Assembly: GCA_937899715.1 (NCBI GenBank)
Contig: CALCNX010000144.1
Location: 1 to 25,823, forward strand
DNA length: 25,823 nt
DNA from: an uncultured bacterium
GTDB taxonomy: Bacteria > Bacteroidota > Ignavibacteria > Kapaibacteriales > UBA4661
Direction: 5' to 3'
The translations under genes and the position numbers were made by a program. Of this stretch, positions 15,201 to 22,736 are shown in pieces (position 1 is the stretch's first letter; the number at the start of each line of letters is the position of its first letter). A model generated the notes under the pieces. It was given only the letters and a program-made list of their open reading frames with translations, made no database searches and was not told the origin of the DNA.

Positions 15201-15412
15201 GGGACGAAGGTCCGGGACTTTCGCCGCAAGACAAAGACAAACTTTTTCTTAAATTTGCCAAACTCTCAGCACGTCCCACCGCAGGTGAGCACTCAACAGG
15301 CTTGGGCTTGTCTATCGTCAAGCGCATGGTCGAGGCAATGCACGGCACGGTAGCGTGCGAAAGTGAGCTTGGACAAGGGGCGGCGTTTATTGTGGAACTG
15401 CCTTCGGTTTAA
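12206..15412 (+). CDS. Sensor histidine kinase with periplasmic beta-propeller and Y_Y_Y domain
   Basis: The product has 1068 residues from the ATG at 12206 (a GTG three codons earlier is possible). A signal/anchor segment ends near residue 38. Residues of about 50-650 form a two-component-regulator-type propeller, seen as repeated units such as GFVWAASDAGIVRFDG, NFYIGTWYQGLHKYN and VWLATNYGVLHHL. A Y_Y_Y domain (about 675-758) precedes one membrane helix (about 763-785) and a coiled coil. The HisKA box is GIVAHDLKNPL with phospho-acceptor His852. The ATP-binding domain has the N box ENLVSNAVKYSPPD (Asn972), DEGPGLS and STGLGLSIVKRMV. Unlike many Bacteroidota relatives it ends there, with no receiver or HTH domain. 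It must pass phosphate to a partner outside the window. The ligand is unknown; relatives often sense glycans. Confidence 0.93.
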   Translation: MNGYGRILNSTVTLFFYARHFLVSAFVVLCFSAVCLRAQETDMQSVSYNLSNVLPTDLIKATVQDGRGFVWAASDAGIVRFDGRHSTLHRNLPSLYVKGFARTANGTMLAITDMGLVKIREDADSVRFPIVLRGASVRTDSTLFYPKSLFLASNDDIWIGEQNAVIRFRKGVMKRFPFDARYTTDSFVRSFSFVEELDGTILVSAQRGHGLFRFDVASDRFVEVAVRNAPFAEASAIYLRDKVKRLLWIGTSSGVFELALNESEAKRSWKQISSLRDISCFTEDNAGNFYIGTWYQGLHKYNAETKTTSALSYVDSKTINDIRIAADGNVWVSSDDGITLLHPYTFIKPDVPFQRPFIQHTILAKNGDILVSDGAAIQRINPYLNKLPHKELLTVIDRDLGSIACLAEHPDGSIWYSTASGFLMAAKDGVSRIVNRQAGESFYFYIYCDKRGTVWACQNPNGQITTVAPDGTTRRYDSSRGMTSSVYVLRESPKGEIFTGGSGETGYIFHYDRSKDRFENLSTPLPFAINEPLSVNDLAVESDTSVWLATNYGVLHHLNHKTDTIPFSSDVSRRNTVAIALASQGGVVFATDHGVYMYVRKQLIAVDLRMEKMVMSPSFRCMVIDSAAQLWLGTKLGLLVSQKFAKLVPQTQMPTIVLLRANGERVSSEQRNHASGLYLQAEFTSLCYPAEKVRYQTRLVTVLGDGTMSGTDTTWHEARYNAEEIFPSVASGDYLLQIRAQQEGYLWSEPTQYRFTVQPAWYVRWWAWVLYALLIASLMYGAAQYWARHLAKRNRVLQRMVDERTVEIQRQLGILDEQAGEIEIANTRLQEQNLQLVRFNNEKNDFLGIVAHDLKNPLTGIMMTTSMMRMYYEKLTSEELRAQVQRIEDTAHRMHVIITELLDVNAIETGNINISITNVNITQVTKSVVEDFRERAEAKRITIHFRSEQDSILVLADANLIIQILENLVSNAVKYSPPDKNIFVSITRAPHQRVRAAVRDEGPGLSPQDKDKLFLKFAKLSARPTAGEHSTGLGLSIVKRMVEAMHGTVACESELGQGAAFIVELPSV

Positions 15413-15459
15413 CTCGCATCGGCTCAGTAAACACTTCCTTTCATTTTTTGCTTTCACAA

Positions 15460-16578
15460 ATGGCTCAACTCAGCACCAAACGTGTTCTAACGGTACAGGA
15501 AGAAAAACTCGTTGTTCTTCGGAAACAACACAAAGCAGTTCTCAAAAAAATCACTACCGAGCGTACGAAACTGACGCGCCTCAAGGATGAAATCAAGCGC
15601 ATCATGTCTTCCTCCTCCGGCGCAGTCCAATCCAAGATGCAAGCACTTCAGAAAGCCCAAAAAGAGATGCAAAGCATTCTGGAGCAGTGTGCACAATCCA
15701 CGATGTTCAGCAAAAGTGAACGTAAAGATTTTTACTGGATGAAGGAAGATTTGGGCGATATGTTCGCTGGGATGATGCCGCCGGAGATGAGCGAATCGGA
15801 CTTTGCGGAATTTATGCGCCAGCAAGCAGAGGAGCGCGGTAAAGCGGGCTTTGATTTTTTTAATCATTTCGCGCCCGATGTGCCGGAGGAACAGCAAAAA
15901 AGCATACGCGAGGTCTATAAGCGCCTTGCCGCAAAGTTCCACCCCGACAAAGCTGCACATAATACTGCTATTGAAAAGCGTTTTCACGGCATCATGCAGC
16001 GCATTAACGCTGCTTATCAACATGGCGATATTGCCGAACTCTTGGCGCTGGAATCGGAATTTGCCGACCTTGATGATATTTTAACCCGCGAAGAATCTGC
16101 TCTCCGTGACCTTGTAGAACAAGAAATGGAGCGCCTCCGAAATGAAATGGAGCTTTGCAATGCCCAACTTCAACGCCTCAAAAATGAGCGCAAGAAAATA
16201 GAGCGTACCGACGAAGGACGAATTGTCAAAGACTTCAAAAGGGCGGAGAAAATAGGAGTTGACCCGATACAAGCAATGACGCACGACATTGATGTAGCGC
16301 TCGAAGAACTTCTTTACCAAAAAAGTCTCTATGAGCGTGTTCTCTCCGGCGAAATCACAAAAAAGCAGATGATGGACGAGATGGAAAAGCACGACCGAAG
16401 CCGCATGGTGTCGTTTGCAGACAATGATATGAGCGAAGAGGATTTTTTCAGTATGGTGCAGGAAGCAGCTGAGGCAATGTTTTCGGAGATGCACGAACGC
16501 GAGCAACAGCGCCGCGCCAAAGCCGGCTCAAGCACACGAAAGCAATCGCCGAAGACTAAAAAAAGCAGTTCACGATAA
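15460..16578 (+). CDS. J-domain protein with coiled coils
   Basis: This protein of 372 residues (ATG at 15460; a TTG four codons earlier is less likely) has a J-domain in its middle rather than at its start. The N-terminus (about 10-80) is a charged coiled coil. The J-domain lies at about 145-200, with the essential HPD at 161-163 inside AAKFHPDKAAHN, followed by helix III. A second long coiled coil (about 205-250) and a helical acidic part follow, and the tail is Lys/Ser-rich. It lacks the G/F region and zinc fingers of DnaJ, so it is a class C J-protein that likely recruits DnaK to a special client through its coiled coils. The client is unknown. It starts 47 bases after the kinase gene and precedes truA by 59. 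Confidence 0.82.
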   Translation: MAQLSTKRVLTVQEEKLVVLRKQHKAVLKKITTERTKLTRLKDEIKRIMSSSSGAVQSKMQALQKAQKEMQSILEQCAQSTMFSKSERKDFYWMKEDLGDMFAGMMPPEMSESDFAEFMRQQAEERGKAGFDFFNHFAPDVPEEQQKSIREVYKRLAAKFHPDKAAHNTAIEKRFHGIMQRINAAYQHGDIAELLALESEFADLDDILTREESALRDLVEQEMERLRNEMELCNAQLQRLKNERKKIERTDEGRIVKDFKRAEKIGVDPIQAMTHDIDVALEELLYQKSLYERVLSGEITKKQMMDEMEKHDRSRMVSFADNDMSEEDFFSMVQEAAEAMFSEMHEREQQRRAKAGSSTRKQSPKTKKSSSR

Positions 16579-16637
16579 AACACTTTTACCCTGACCGAAC
16601 AGTTCTCTGCTATTTATTCAACGTTTACGACAACTCT

Positions 16638-17408
16638 ATGCCGCGCTGCGCCTTGCTGGTGGAATATGACGGAACAGATTATGCCGGATGGCAGCGTCAA
16701 GTAAACGCGCTCACGGTTCAAGAAGTGCTGGAAAATGCGATTCAATCAATCACCGGTGAATCTGTGAATGTTATTGGTTCAGGGCGCACCGATAGGGGCG
16801 TTCACGGCTTCGGACAAGTGGCGCACGTGGATTTCCCAGACGGTTCCTCTATTCCCGAAAAACAGCTTGCCAGAGCAATCAATTCTACAATGCCGTATGA
16901 CATTCGTGTTCGGGCAGCCACCTTCGTAGAAGATCGCTTCCATGCGCGATTTCAGGCGGTACGCCGCGAGTATAAGTACACGATAAGCGACCACTATTCC
17001 GTTTTTCGCAGGCGCTATGCGTGGCAGGTGTGGGCACCATTCAGCGCCGAACAGCTGTCCGCCGCCGCCGCGGTGTTCTTGGGAACGCATAACTTCACGA
17101 CGTTTTCCAAACATAATCCAGACACGGAAAACTATGTTTGCCACGTAGAACACGCTGAGTGGAGCAAGATAGAAGAAGGCGTTTGGAGTTTTCACATCGT
17201 TGCCGATCGCTTTGTCTATGGCATGGTGCGGTCGGTTGTCGGTGCAATGATGGCGGTCGCTACCAAAAAACGGGGCACGGAGGAGTTATCGGAAGCACTA
17301 CGCCTTCAAGACCGTGCTCTCAAAAGCCCACTTGCACCACCGACAGGTCTTGTTCTCTGGCGTGTTCGTTATGATAACGACCCTTTTGCATACCTTGATA
17401 CAGCGTAA
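16638..17408 (+). CDS. truA: tRNA pseudouridine synthase A
   Basis: A 256-residue enzyme that converts uridine to pseudouridine at positions 38-40 of the tRNA anticodon arm. The N-terminal VEYDGTDYAGWQRQ motif is family-specific. The catalytic Asp is Asp52 in GSGRTDRGVHGFGQVAH. This differs from the common GAGRTDAGVHA by Arg for Ala after the Asp, but the Asp is kept. FHARFQAVRREYKY and the late RFVYGMVRSVVGAM are also typical. Length is normal for bacterial TruA. It sits between the J-protein and hisF genes on the same strand, with short gaps. Confidence 0.95.
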   Translation: MPRCALLVEYDGTDYAGWQRQVNALTVQEVLENAIQSITGESVNVIGSGRTDRGVHGFGQVAHVDFPDGSSIPEKQLARAINSTMPYDIRVRAATFVEDRFHARFQAVRREYKYTISDHYSVFRRRYAWQVWAPFSAEQLSAAAAVFLGTHNFTTFSKHNPDTENYVCHVEHAEWSKIEEGVWSFHIVADRFVYGMVRSVVGAMMAVATKKRGTEELSEALRLQDRALKSPLAPPTGLVLWRVRYDNDPFAYLDTA

Positions 17409-17479
17409 ACAACTGACCTTATAAACATTTTCAGCCTTACCAAGGATCACATTCAAAACTCAATATTTATTCGTACTTT

Positions 17480-18253
17480 ATGCTTACAAAGCGCATTATT
17501 CCTTGCTTGGATGTCAAAGACGGCATGACGGTAAAAGGTATCAATTTTGAAAATCTCCGCGAGGCAGGAGATGCCGTTGGACTGGCAGAGCGGTATGCCC
17601 GCGAAGGCGCAGACGAGCTGGTGTTTCTGGATATTACCGCCACGCTCGAAGGTCGCACGACATTTACGGATATGGTGCGAAAGGTGGCATCTGCATTGAA
17701 TATACCCTTTACAGTCGGTGGTGGTATCGGGCGTGTAGAAGATGTTTCGCGTCTTCTCAGCGCCGGAGCGGATAAAATCTCAATCAATTCATCTGCAGTT
17801 AAAAACCCGCCACTGATTACAGAATTAGCGAATGAATTTGGTTCTCAGTGCGTGGTCGTTGCTATTGATGTGCGGAAGCACGCATCAAACGATGAGTGGA
17901 ATGTGGTCATCAACGCCGGAAAACAGCCTACGGAGTGGGAAGCAGTTGCATGGGCAAAGGAAGCCGAATCTCTCGGCGCGGGCGAGATTCTGCTAACCTC
18001 AATGAATAATGATGGGACAAAAGCAGGCTTCGCGCTGGATATTACGCGAGCAATAGCCGAAGCGGTCGGTATTCCCGTCATTGCCTCCGGTGGTGCGGGC
18101 ACGATGCAGCATTTTAGCGATGTACTGCGTAGTGATGCGGGATGTGGCGCTGCTGATGCAGCACTTGCGGCAAGCCTATTTCACTTTGGGGAGATGCAGA
18201 TTCCTGATTTGAAGCGCTTTTTGCACGAAGAAGGCTTGCCGATACGGTTATAG
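17480..18253 (+). CDS. hisF: Imidazole glycerol phosphate synthase, cyclase subunit
   Basis: A 257-residue TIM barrel. HisF joins ammonia from HisH with PRFAR to give imidazole glycerol phosphate and AICAR in histidine biosynthesis. The catalytic pair is present: Asp11 in IIPCLDVKDG and Asp130 in VVVAIDV. The two phosphate-binding regions are visible as TVGGGIGRVEDVSRLL and VIASGGAGTMQHF. No other his gene, notably not hisH, is adjacent, so the pathway genes are scattered in this genome or the operon is broken. It is the last plus-strand gene before convergence with the DUF3224 gene. Confidence 0.96.
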   Translation: MLTKRIIPCLDVKDGMTVKGINFENLREAGDAVGLAERYAREGADELVFLDITATLEGRTTFTDMVRKVASALNIPFTVGGGIGRVEDVSRLLSAGADKISINSSAVKNPPLITELANEFGSQCVVVAIDVRKHASNDEWNVVINAGKQPTEWEAVAWAKEAESLGAGEILLTSMNNDGTKAGFALDITRAIAEAVGIPVIASGGAGTMQHFSDVLRSDAGCGAADAALAASLFHFGEMQIPDLKRFLHEEGLPIRL

Positions 18254-18280
18254 TTCTTCGGCGATTTTCAGAACCATTAT

Positions 18281-18310
18281 CGTTAGAAGACTATTTCTAG
18301 CCTTCTAACG
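18281..18310. terminator. Hairpin between convergent hisF and DUF3224 genes
   Basis: CGTTAGAAG at 18281-18289 and CTTCTAACG at 18302-18310 are perfectly complementary, with a 12-base loop. The second arm overlaps the last codons of the DUF3224 gene. Its place between two convergent genes suits a two-way terminator, but neither side has a strong T-run. Confidence 0.4.
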
Positions 18311-18695
18311 TATAGTCGAATGTGTATGAGTGCTTGCCTGCATCGTTGATAATGTTCATCGTTCCCGAAAGTCTTTCCAGTGCCCCTGTGCCGGAGTCCG
18401 GCACAACGGTAATGTTTAGATAAGATTCGCCACGATTCAAAATTCCGACGTGCATCAGCACGAATGTACCTGTACGCCCATGCAGGGAACCGCTTACTTT
18501 CTCAATAGCAACATATCCCGCCGAGCCTTTTACGCTCGTGCCCGCGCTTAACATCTCACCTTTACTCGTTGCTGTGAGGTCGCCATGGAATGTTTTGTCA
18601 ATAGAGAGTCTGCCTAAAAGCGCATCAGCACTTGTGTCGGAGAGCGTTTGAGGTGCAAGTTTTACTTCAAACGCTCCGCTTGCGTGTGTCGCCAT
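18297..18695 (-). CDS. DUF3224 domain protein
   Basis: A small protein of 132 residues without signal peptide or membrane segment. It has the pattern of the DUF3224 family: ASGAFEVKL at the start, then LGRLSIDKTFHGDL, EMLSAGTSVKGSAGYVAIE, GRTGTFVLMHVG, and VVPDSGTGALERLSG before a C-terminal HSYTFDYTL. The fold is probably a single beta barrel; the function of the family is unknown. It starts 33 bases after ccmF on the same strand, so it is likely the last gene of the tryptophan dioxygenase-ccmF transcript. I know of no functional link to either. Confidence 0.88.
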   Translation of the reverse strand: MATHASGAFEVKLAPQTLSDTSADALLGRLSIDKTFHGDLTATSKGEMLSAGTSVKGSAGYVAIEKVSGSLHGRTGTFVLMHVGILNRGESYLNITVVPDSGTGALERLSGTMNIINDAGKHSYTFDYTLEG

Positions 18696-18728
18696 TATTA
18701 TCCTTGTGAAAATTATTAAAAATGCTGT

Positions 18729-21146
18729 TCAAAATGATTGTGATTCGGAATGAACTGAAGCGTCATTCGGAACTTCCTGTACGGGAGCGGGTTTCATTGC
18801 TCGCACAAGCTCTTCACGGCGGCGACCGATGGCAACAAAAAATCCTGCGACCATGAAAATAACGCCACCCCATACGAGATTGATAAAGGGTTTGTAGGAA
18901 AGCTCAATCGTAAAGACCTCACGCGGAACAGTACTTGGTTTGGATGAATCCGCGAAGGCGAGAACGGCTTGCGACTTAGAAAGATTTTCTTTATTCGCCA
19001 CAATTTTCTGGAAAGCAATGTAATACTTGGTTCCGGGGATATTGAACGGCTCTTGCGTTTGCGCTGCCGCATTGCCCGCAATTCCTTCTTTGCCTTTGAA
19101 GGTCGTGTAAATCGCTTGCACGCTTGTGTCTGCACCGTTAGCGGTGCGGTGAACGATTTCAACAATCGCCCCCAAGCGCAGATTGTCGGGGTTTCCGCCG
19201 CCTTGCATTGCCGTCATTGCCTGCGCCATATCAAACTTTTTCAGAAGAACGCTGTACGACGAGTCAATCGGTAGCGGCACAGATGTTTCTTTGTTGATAA
19301 TGGCTGCGGGCGCTTCGCCTTCGGATTCGATGGATTTGGGCGAGACGTACATATCGCTTGTAAGCGTCCATTTGATACCGGGCTCAAGAAATGCCGACTC
19401 GCGCTTATTGAAGTCGCTCCAGTACAGTACCGGTGCTACGACGGTTTCTTTGCCGTCTTTCTCCAGCGCAACATAGTATTTATATTTTTCGCGGTCTTTG
19501 TAGTCTTTCTCAACTTGTTCGCGCCCGACGTACATAATTTTGTAGCCCATCGCCTGCTTTGCTACGCCCTGTGGAAGCGAAACGTGTTCGGTGAGAGAAT
19601 AACGCGAAGTCGCCACAATACCCAAAAAGAGCAGTGCAATGCCGAAGTGCGAAATGTACGCCCCCGTGTGCTGAGGCTTTGAACGCATGAGCCGAGCACC
19701 CATTTCCACATTGACAAAAAGCGCGAAAAACGAGCCAAGCACGAGCGTCAAATACGCAAGGTCGCGCACACCAAAACCTACTGCAATGCCGCTTGCTACG
19801 ACAGCCAGCGCAGCGGGAATGGTCAGCTTGCGTAAAAATTCTTTCCTACCTGTTGTTTTCCAACGCAGCAGAATTGCGGCTCCGTTGACAAAAGCAACAA
19901 GGATGACAAGCGGAAGGTGCATCTTGTTGTAATACGAAATATCAATCGCCACTTTGGGCTGTTTCAGAATTTCGCAGACAAGGGGCCAGCTTGTGCCGAT
20001 AGTAACGATAATCGCACTTGCCAGTGTGAGCGCCGAGCCGATAGAAAGCGCAAATTCGCGTGAAGTAGGGTTGAAGTTTGCTTTATTGGAACTAATATCC
20101 TTGCGACGCGCAATCAAAATTCCAAAGCCGAGAACAGCGAACACCACAATAAATGCCAGCAGCAGAACATACGCAAACAAGCCGGGGTCAACAAATGAGT
20201 GAACCGATGTATCACCCAAGACACCGCTTCTGGTTAAGAACGTGGAATAGAGTACCATGAGAAAGGTAAGAATGGCAAGCACAAGATTTGTCCGCACCAA
20301 GCCACCTGTTTTCTTTTGAGTGAGCATCGTGTGAACGAGTCCAACCGCCACAAGCCACGGGATAAGCGAGGAATTTTCAACCGGATCCCAGCCCCAAAAA
20401 CCGCCCCAACCCAGCGTTTCATACGCCCAAAAGCCACCCAACATAATCCCGAAGCCGAGCACAGCCGTTCCGAAAAGCACCCATGGGAGCGAAACCGCTA
20501 TCCAGTTGTGATAGTCACGCTTCAAAAGTCCGCCCATTGCGAAGGCAAAGGGTACGGACATAGCAGCGAAACCGGTGAAGAGAATTGGCGGGTGAATGGT
20601 AATCCATAAGTTTTGCAGGAGCGGGTTTAAGCCTTTTCCATTTTGTGGTACGAACCCTGTGGCTACACCGTCTTTGGCAAACGATTCCCACACATAGGCG
20701 AATGGGCTTTTTGCAACGAGCATGAGTAGCAAAAAGACGAGAATCAATCCGTAAAACGCCATGACCTCGCCTTCGTACTTGTGTTTGCGCACATAAGGAA
20801 GGAGGCTTATGCCAATAGCAGACACCAAGACCGTCCAAAGCGTGAAACTTCCTTCTTGTCCTGCATAGAACGTCGCTGCCAGAAGGGGTTTGGAGAGTTC
20901 TCGTGAAGAGTGCCCCCAGACGTAGGTATAGCGAAAATCGTGGGTAAAAATGTTGTAGAGTTGAACGCCGGAAACAACCAACATTCCAACAAAGATACAC
21001 ACGAAAAAGATACGCCCGATGCGGCGAAATTCCTCCTGCCAAGCCGCACCACGTCCCGTATAGAGCGACAGGAAGTACGAACCCGACGATACGAGCGCCG
21101 AGGCGAAGAGGAGATTAACGAAGAATTGCGAATACTGTCCAAACAT
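18729..21146 (-). CDS. ccmF: Cytochrome c maturation heme lyase subunit CcmF
   Basis: The protein has 805 residues and many membrane helices. CcmF takes heme from holo-CcmE and attaches it to apocytochrome c in system I maturation. The WWD heme-handling motif is clear: WAYETLGWGGFWGWDPVENS at 240-259. Conserved histidines are His185 in NLWITIHPPILFTG and His316 in GDTSVHSFVD. A large periplasmic region of about 230 residues precedes the last membrane helix near the C-terminus. The length is somewhat above the usual 630-680, because of this region. No ccmA-E or ccmH genes are adjacent. It lies 47 bases after the tryptophan dioxygenase gene and before DUF3224, likely as one operon. The related CcsA/CcsB family is less likely given the length and the motif. 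Confidence 0.93.
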   Translation of the reverse strand: MFGQYSQFFVNLLFASALVSSGSYFLSLYTGRGAAWQEEFRRIGRIFFVCIFVGMLVVSGVQLYNIFTHDFRYTYVWGHSSRELSKPLLAATFYAGQEGSFTLWTVLVSAIGISLLPYVRKHKYEGEVMAFYGLILVFLLLMLVAKSPFAYVWESFAKDGVATGFVPQNGKGLNPLLQNLWITIHPPILFTGFAAMSVPFAFAMGGLLKRDYHNWIAVSLPWVLFGTAVLGFGIMLGGFWAYETLGWGGFWGWDPVENSSLIPWLVAVGLVHTMLTQKKTGGLVRTNLVLAILTFLMVLYSTFLTRSGVLGDTSVHSFVDPGLFAYVLLLAFIVVFAVLGFGILIARRKDISSNKANFNPTSREFALSIGSALTLASAIIVTIGTSWPLVCEILKQPKVAIDISYYNKMHLPLVILVAFVNGAAILLRWKTTGRKEFLRKLTIPAALAVVASGIAVGFGVRDLAYLTLVLGSFFALFVNVEMGARLMRSKPQHTGAYISHFGIALLFLGIVATSRYSLTEHVSLPQGVAKQAMGYKIMYVGREQVEKDYKDREKYKYYVALEKDGKETVVAPVLYWSDFNKRESAFLEPGIKWTLTSDMYVSPKSIESEGEAPAAIINKETSVPLPIDSSYSVLLKKFDMAQAMTAMQGGGNPDNLRLGAIVEIVHRTANGADTSVQAIYTTFKGKEGIAGNAAAQTQEPFNIPGTKYYIAFQKIVANKENLSKSQAVLAFADSSKPSTVPREVFTIELSYKPFINLVWGGVIFMVAGFFVAIGRRREELVRAMKPAPVQEVPNDASVHSESQSF

Positions 21147-21193
21147 AGTGGTAGTGAGATAAGTTGGAATCTGGTAGTTTTATAGTAAGGTTC

Positions 21194-22525
21194 TTACGCC
21201 GCATGAACGGGAACGGCATTCACACGCACTTCCACGCCATATTCCGCATTCATGCCGTCTATAAGCGGCGCAATGAAGGTCAGCGCATGGGCAGCTGCGG
21301 CATCGTCAGGGAAAGTGTAATGCAGTACCACAGCGTCATTCTCGGCGCTTTCACGTATCAGGTAAGCGTGCGGGAAGTGTGCTTGTACCTGTGTCTTGAC
21401 GTAATCAGTGGCGGCAGTGCGTGTGGCAGAATGTTTATCCTGTTCCTGACGGTCAATATAGACAAAATTCAGCATGGAAGCCACTTCTTTTGGCAATGCA
21501 GGAAGCGAACCGCGTGGAATCAAGAACGCGCTCAGAGCTGAGAAGTCTGCAAAAACGCGATGCTGCGAGGTTGCTCGCATGAGATAATCGAAGCCACTGG
21601 AGCCGCCCGTGCCGACCTTAGCACCTATCATCCGCATCACCATTTGTGCGTGGCGGTAGCGCCAAATGGAGAAGTTCTCGTCAATTTCGATGAGCGTTTG
21701 CAAAAGACGGAAGGGCAAGTGCAAAATTGGGTATTCGCGGTAGAGCAAGATAAACAATGCTGCTTGCGAAGCCTTGAAAGAGAGCCGCTTTGCGCCACTC
21801 TCACGTAAAGCATTATATGCCTCTTCGCTAAAAAAGGCGCGGAAACTTTGCTCGTTCATATCAGTCTGCGTGAGCATATCATCCACTGCTTGTGCTGACA
21901 TTGCGCTATTAACGCGAATCATCGTGCGGTCTCGGTCAAACATCGCCCCGACAGCTTCTTGGTATTCTTGCCAAAACGAATACGATGGCTTTTGAATAAA
22001 TGGCATTCGCTCCAGCCAGAGTTCGATGAGAGAAAAGAGCGAAGGCTGTTTTTCCACTTCTCCGATATAATCTTTGTCGGCATCCGAAAGCGGCAGGTGC
22101 GTCAATACGCGCTGACCACGATTCAAGCCAAGTTTAATTTCCATGAGGCGAAACTGCACAGACTGGAAGCCGCTCGCGGGGTAGAGAACGTTGCGGAAGT
22201 CCAGAAAGTCCATCGGGGTCATGGTTTCCAGCACGTCAATTTGCTGGAAGAGAATCGGAGCAATGGACGCTATTCGTTCCAAGCGTTGTAGTGCCGTCGC
22301 CACGTCGTGCTCCGGCACGGGGTTTTGCGCCAAAATTGCTAGGATTGAATCAAGTTCATGGATGATTTGCTTGAACCAGAGTTCGTATGTCTGATGCGTG
22401 ATAATGAAGAGCATTTCGTCATGTGCCGGTGCACCGACTTCGCTAGAGCGTGGCTGCTGGGCGTTCAAAATAGTCGGCAAATGAAGATAATCGCCGTAAT
22501 AGACTGGCTTGTACGTGGTTGTCAT
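21194..22525 (-). CDS. kynA: Tryptophan 2,3-dioxygenase with C-terminal extension
   Basis: This heme enzyme opens the indole ring of tryptophan to N-formylkynurenine, the first step of the kynurenine pathway. The protein has 443 residues from the ATG at 22525. That start gives MTTTYKPVYYGDYL, the family's usual opening; the frame is open further upstream but is not family-like. Active-site markers are HQTYELWFKQ with His44, FRNVLYPASGFQSVQFR with Arg126, heme-ligand His292 in WRYRHAQMVMRMIG, and GTGGSSG at 305-311. The normal end comes at about residue 345. A further stretch of about 95 residues forms an alpha/beta-looking tail that I do not recognise. No other kynurenine-pathway gene is in the window. 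It heads the likely operon with ccmF. Confidence 0.93.
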   Translation of the reverse strand: MTTTYKPVYYGDYLHLPTILNAQQPRSSEVGAPAHDEMLFIITHQTYELWFKQIIHELDSILAILAQNPVPEHDVATALQRLERIASIAPILFQQIDVLETMTPMDFLDFRNVLYPASGFQSVQFRLMEIKLGLNRGQRVLTHLPLSDADKDYIGEVEKQPSLFSLIELWLERMPFIQKPSYSFWQEYQEAVGAMFDRDRTMIRVNSAMSAQAVDDMLTQTDMNEQSFRAFFSEEAYNALRESGAKRLSFKASQAALFILLYREYPILHLPFRLLQTLIEIDENFSIWRYRHAQMVMRMIGAKVGTGGSSGFDYLMRATSQHRVFADFSALSAFLIPRGSLPALPKEVASMLNFVYIDRQEQDKHSATRTAATDYVKTQVQAHFPHAYLIRESAENDAVVLHYTFPDDAAAAHALTFIAPLIDGMNAEYGVEVRVNAVPVHAA

Positions 22526-22736
22526 AGATGGTTTGGTAGTGTCGAAGTGATAAGCGTCGTTTGGGGGAGTACGAATATACAAAATCCCCGCCTTTTTGCG
22601 GCATAGAAGCGAACTGCTTAAAAACAGCCAAGGAAGGAAAAGTGGAAAAGAAAACCTGTGTTTTTGCGGTAAAAAGTTGTAGATTCGTAATCTGTGTGTC
22701 TTTTGCGCACAACTACTACACGCAAGCCCAGCATTC
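22526..22736. promoter_or_regulatory. Divergent promoter region between tryptophan dioxygenase and polyprenyl synthase
   Basis: This 211-base gap must hold promoters for both divergent genes. TTTTTGCGG occurs at about 22592 and again at about 22664, and AGATT-CGT-AATCT at 22681-22693 is a small inverted repeat. No box is strong enough to be called a promoter with confidence. Confidence 0.35.

Noticed and set aside
15487..16023. Minus-strand open frame of 178 codons opposite the J-protein gene
   Set aside because: Leu/Phe-rich antisense of a Lys/Glu-rich coiled coil, a common artefact.
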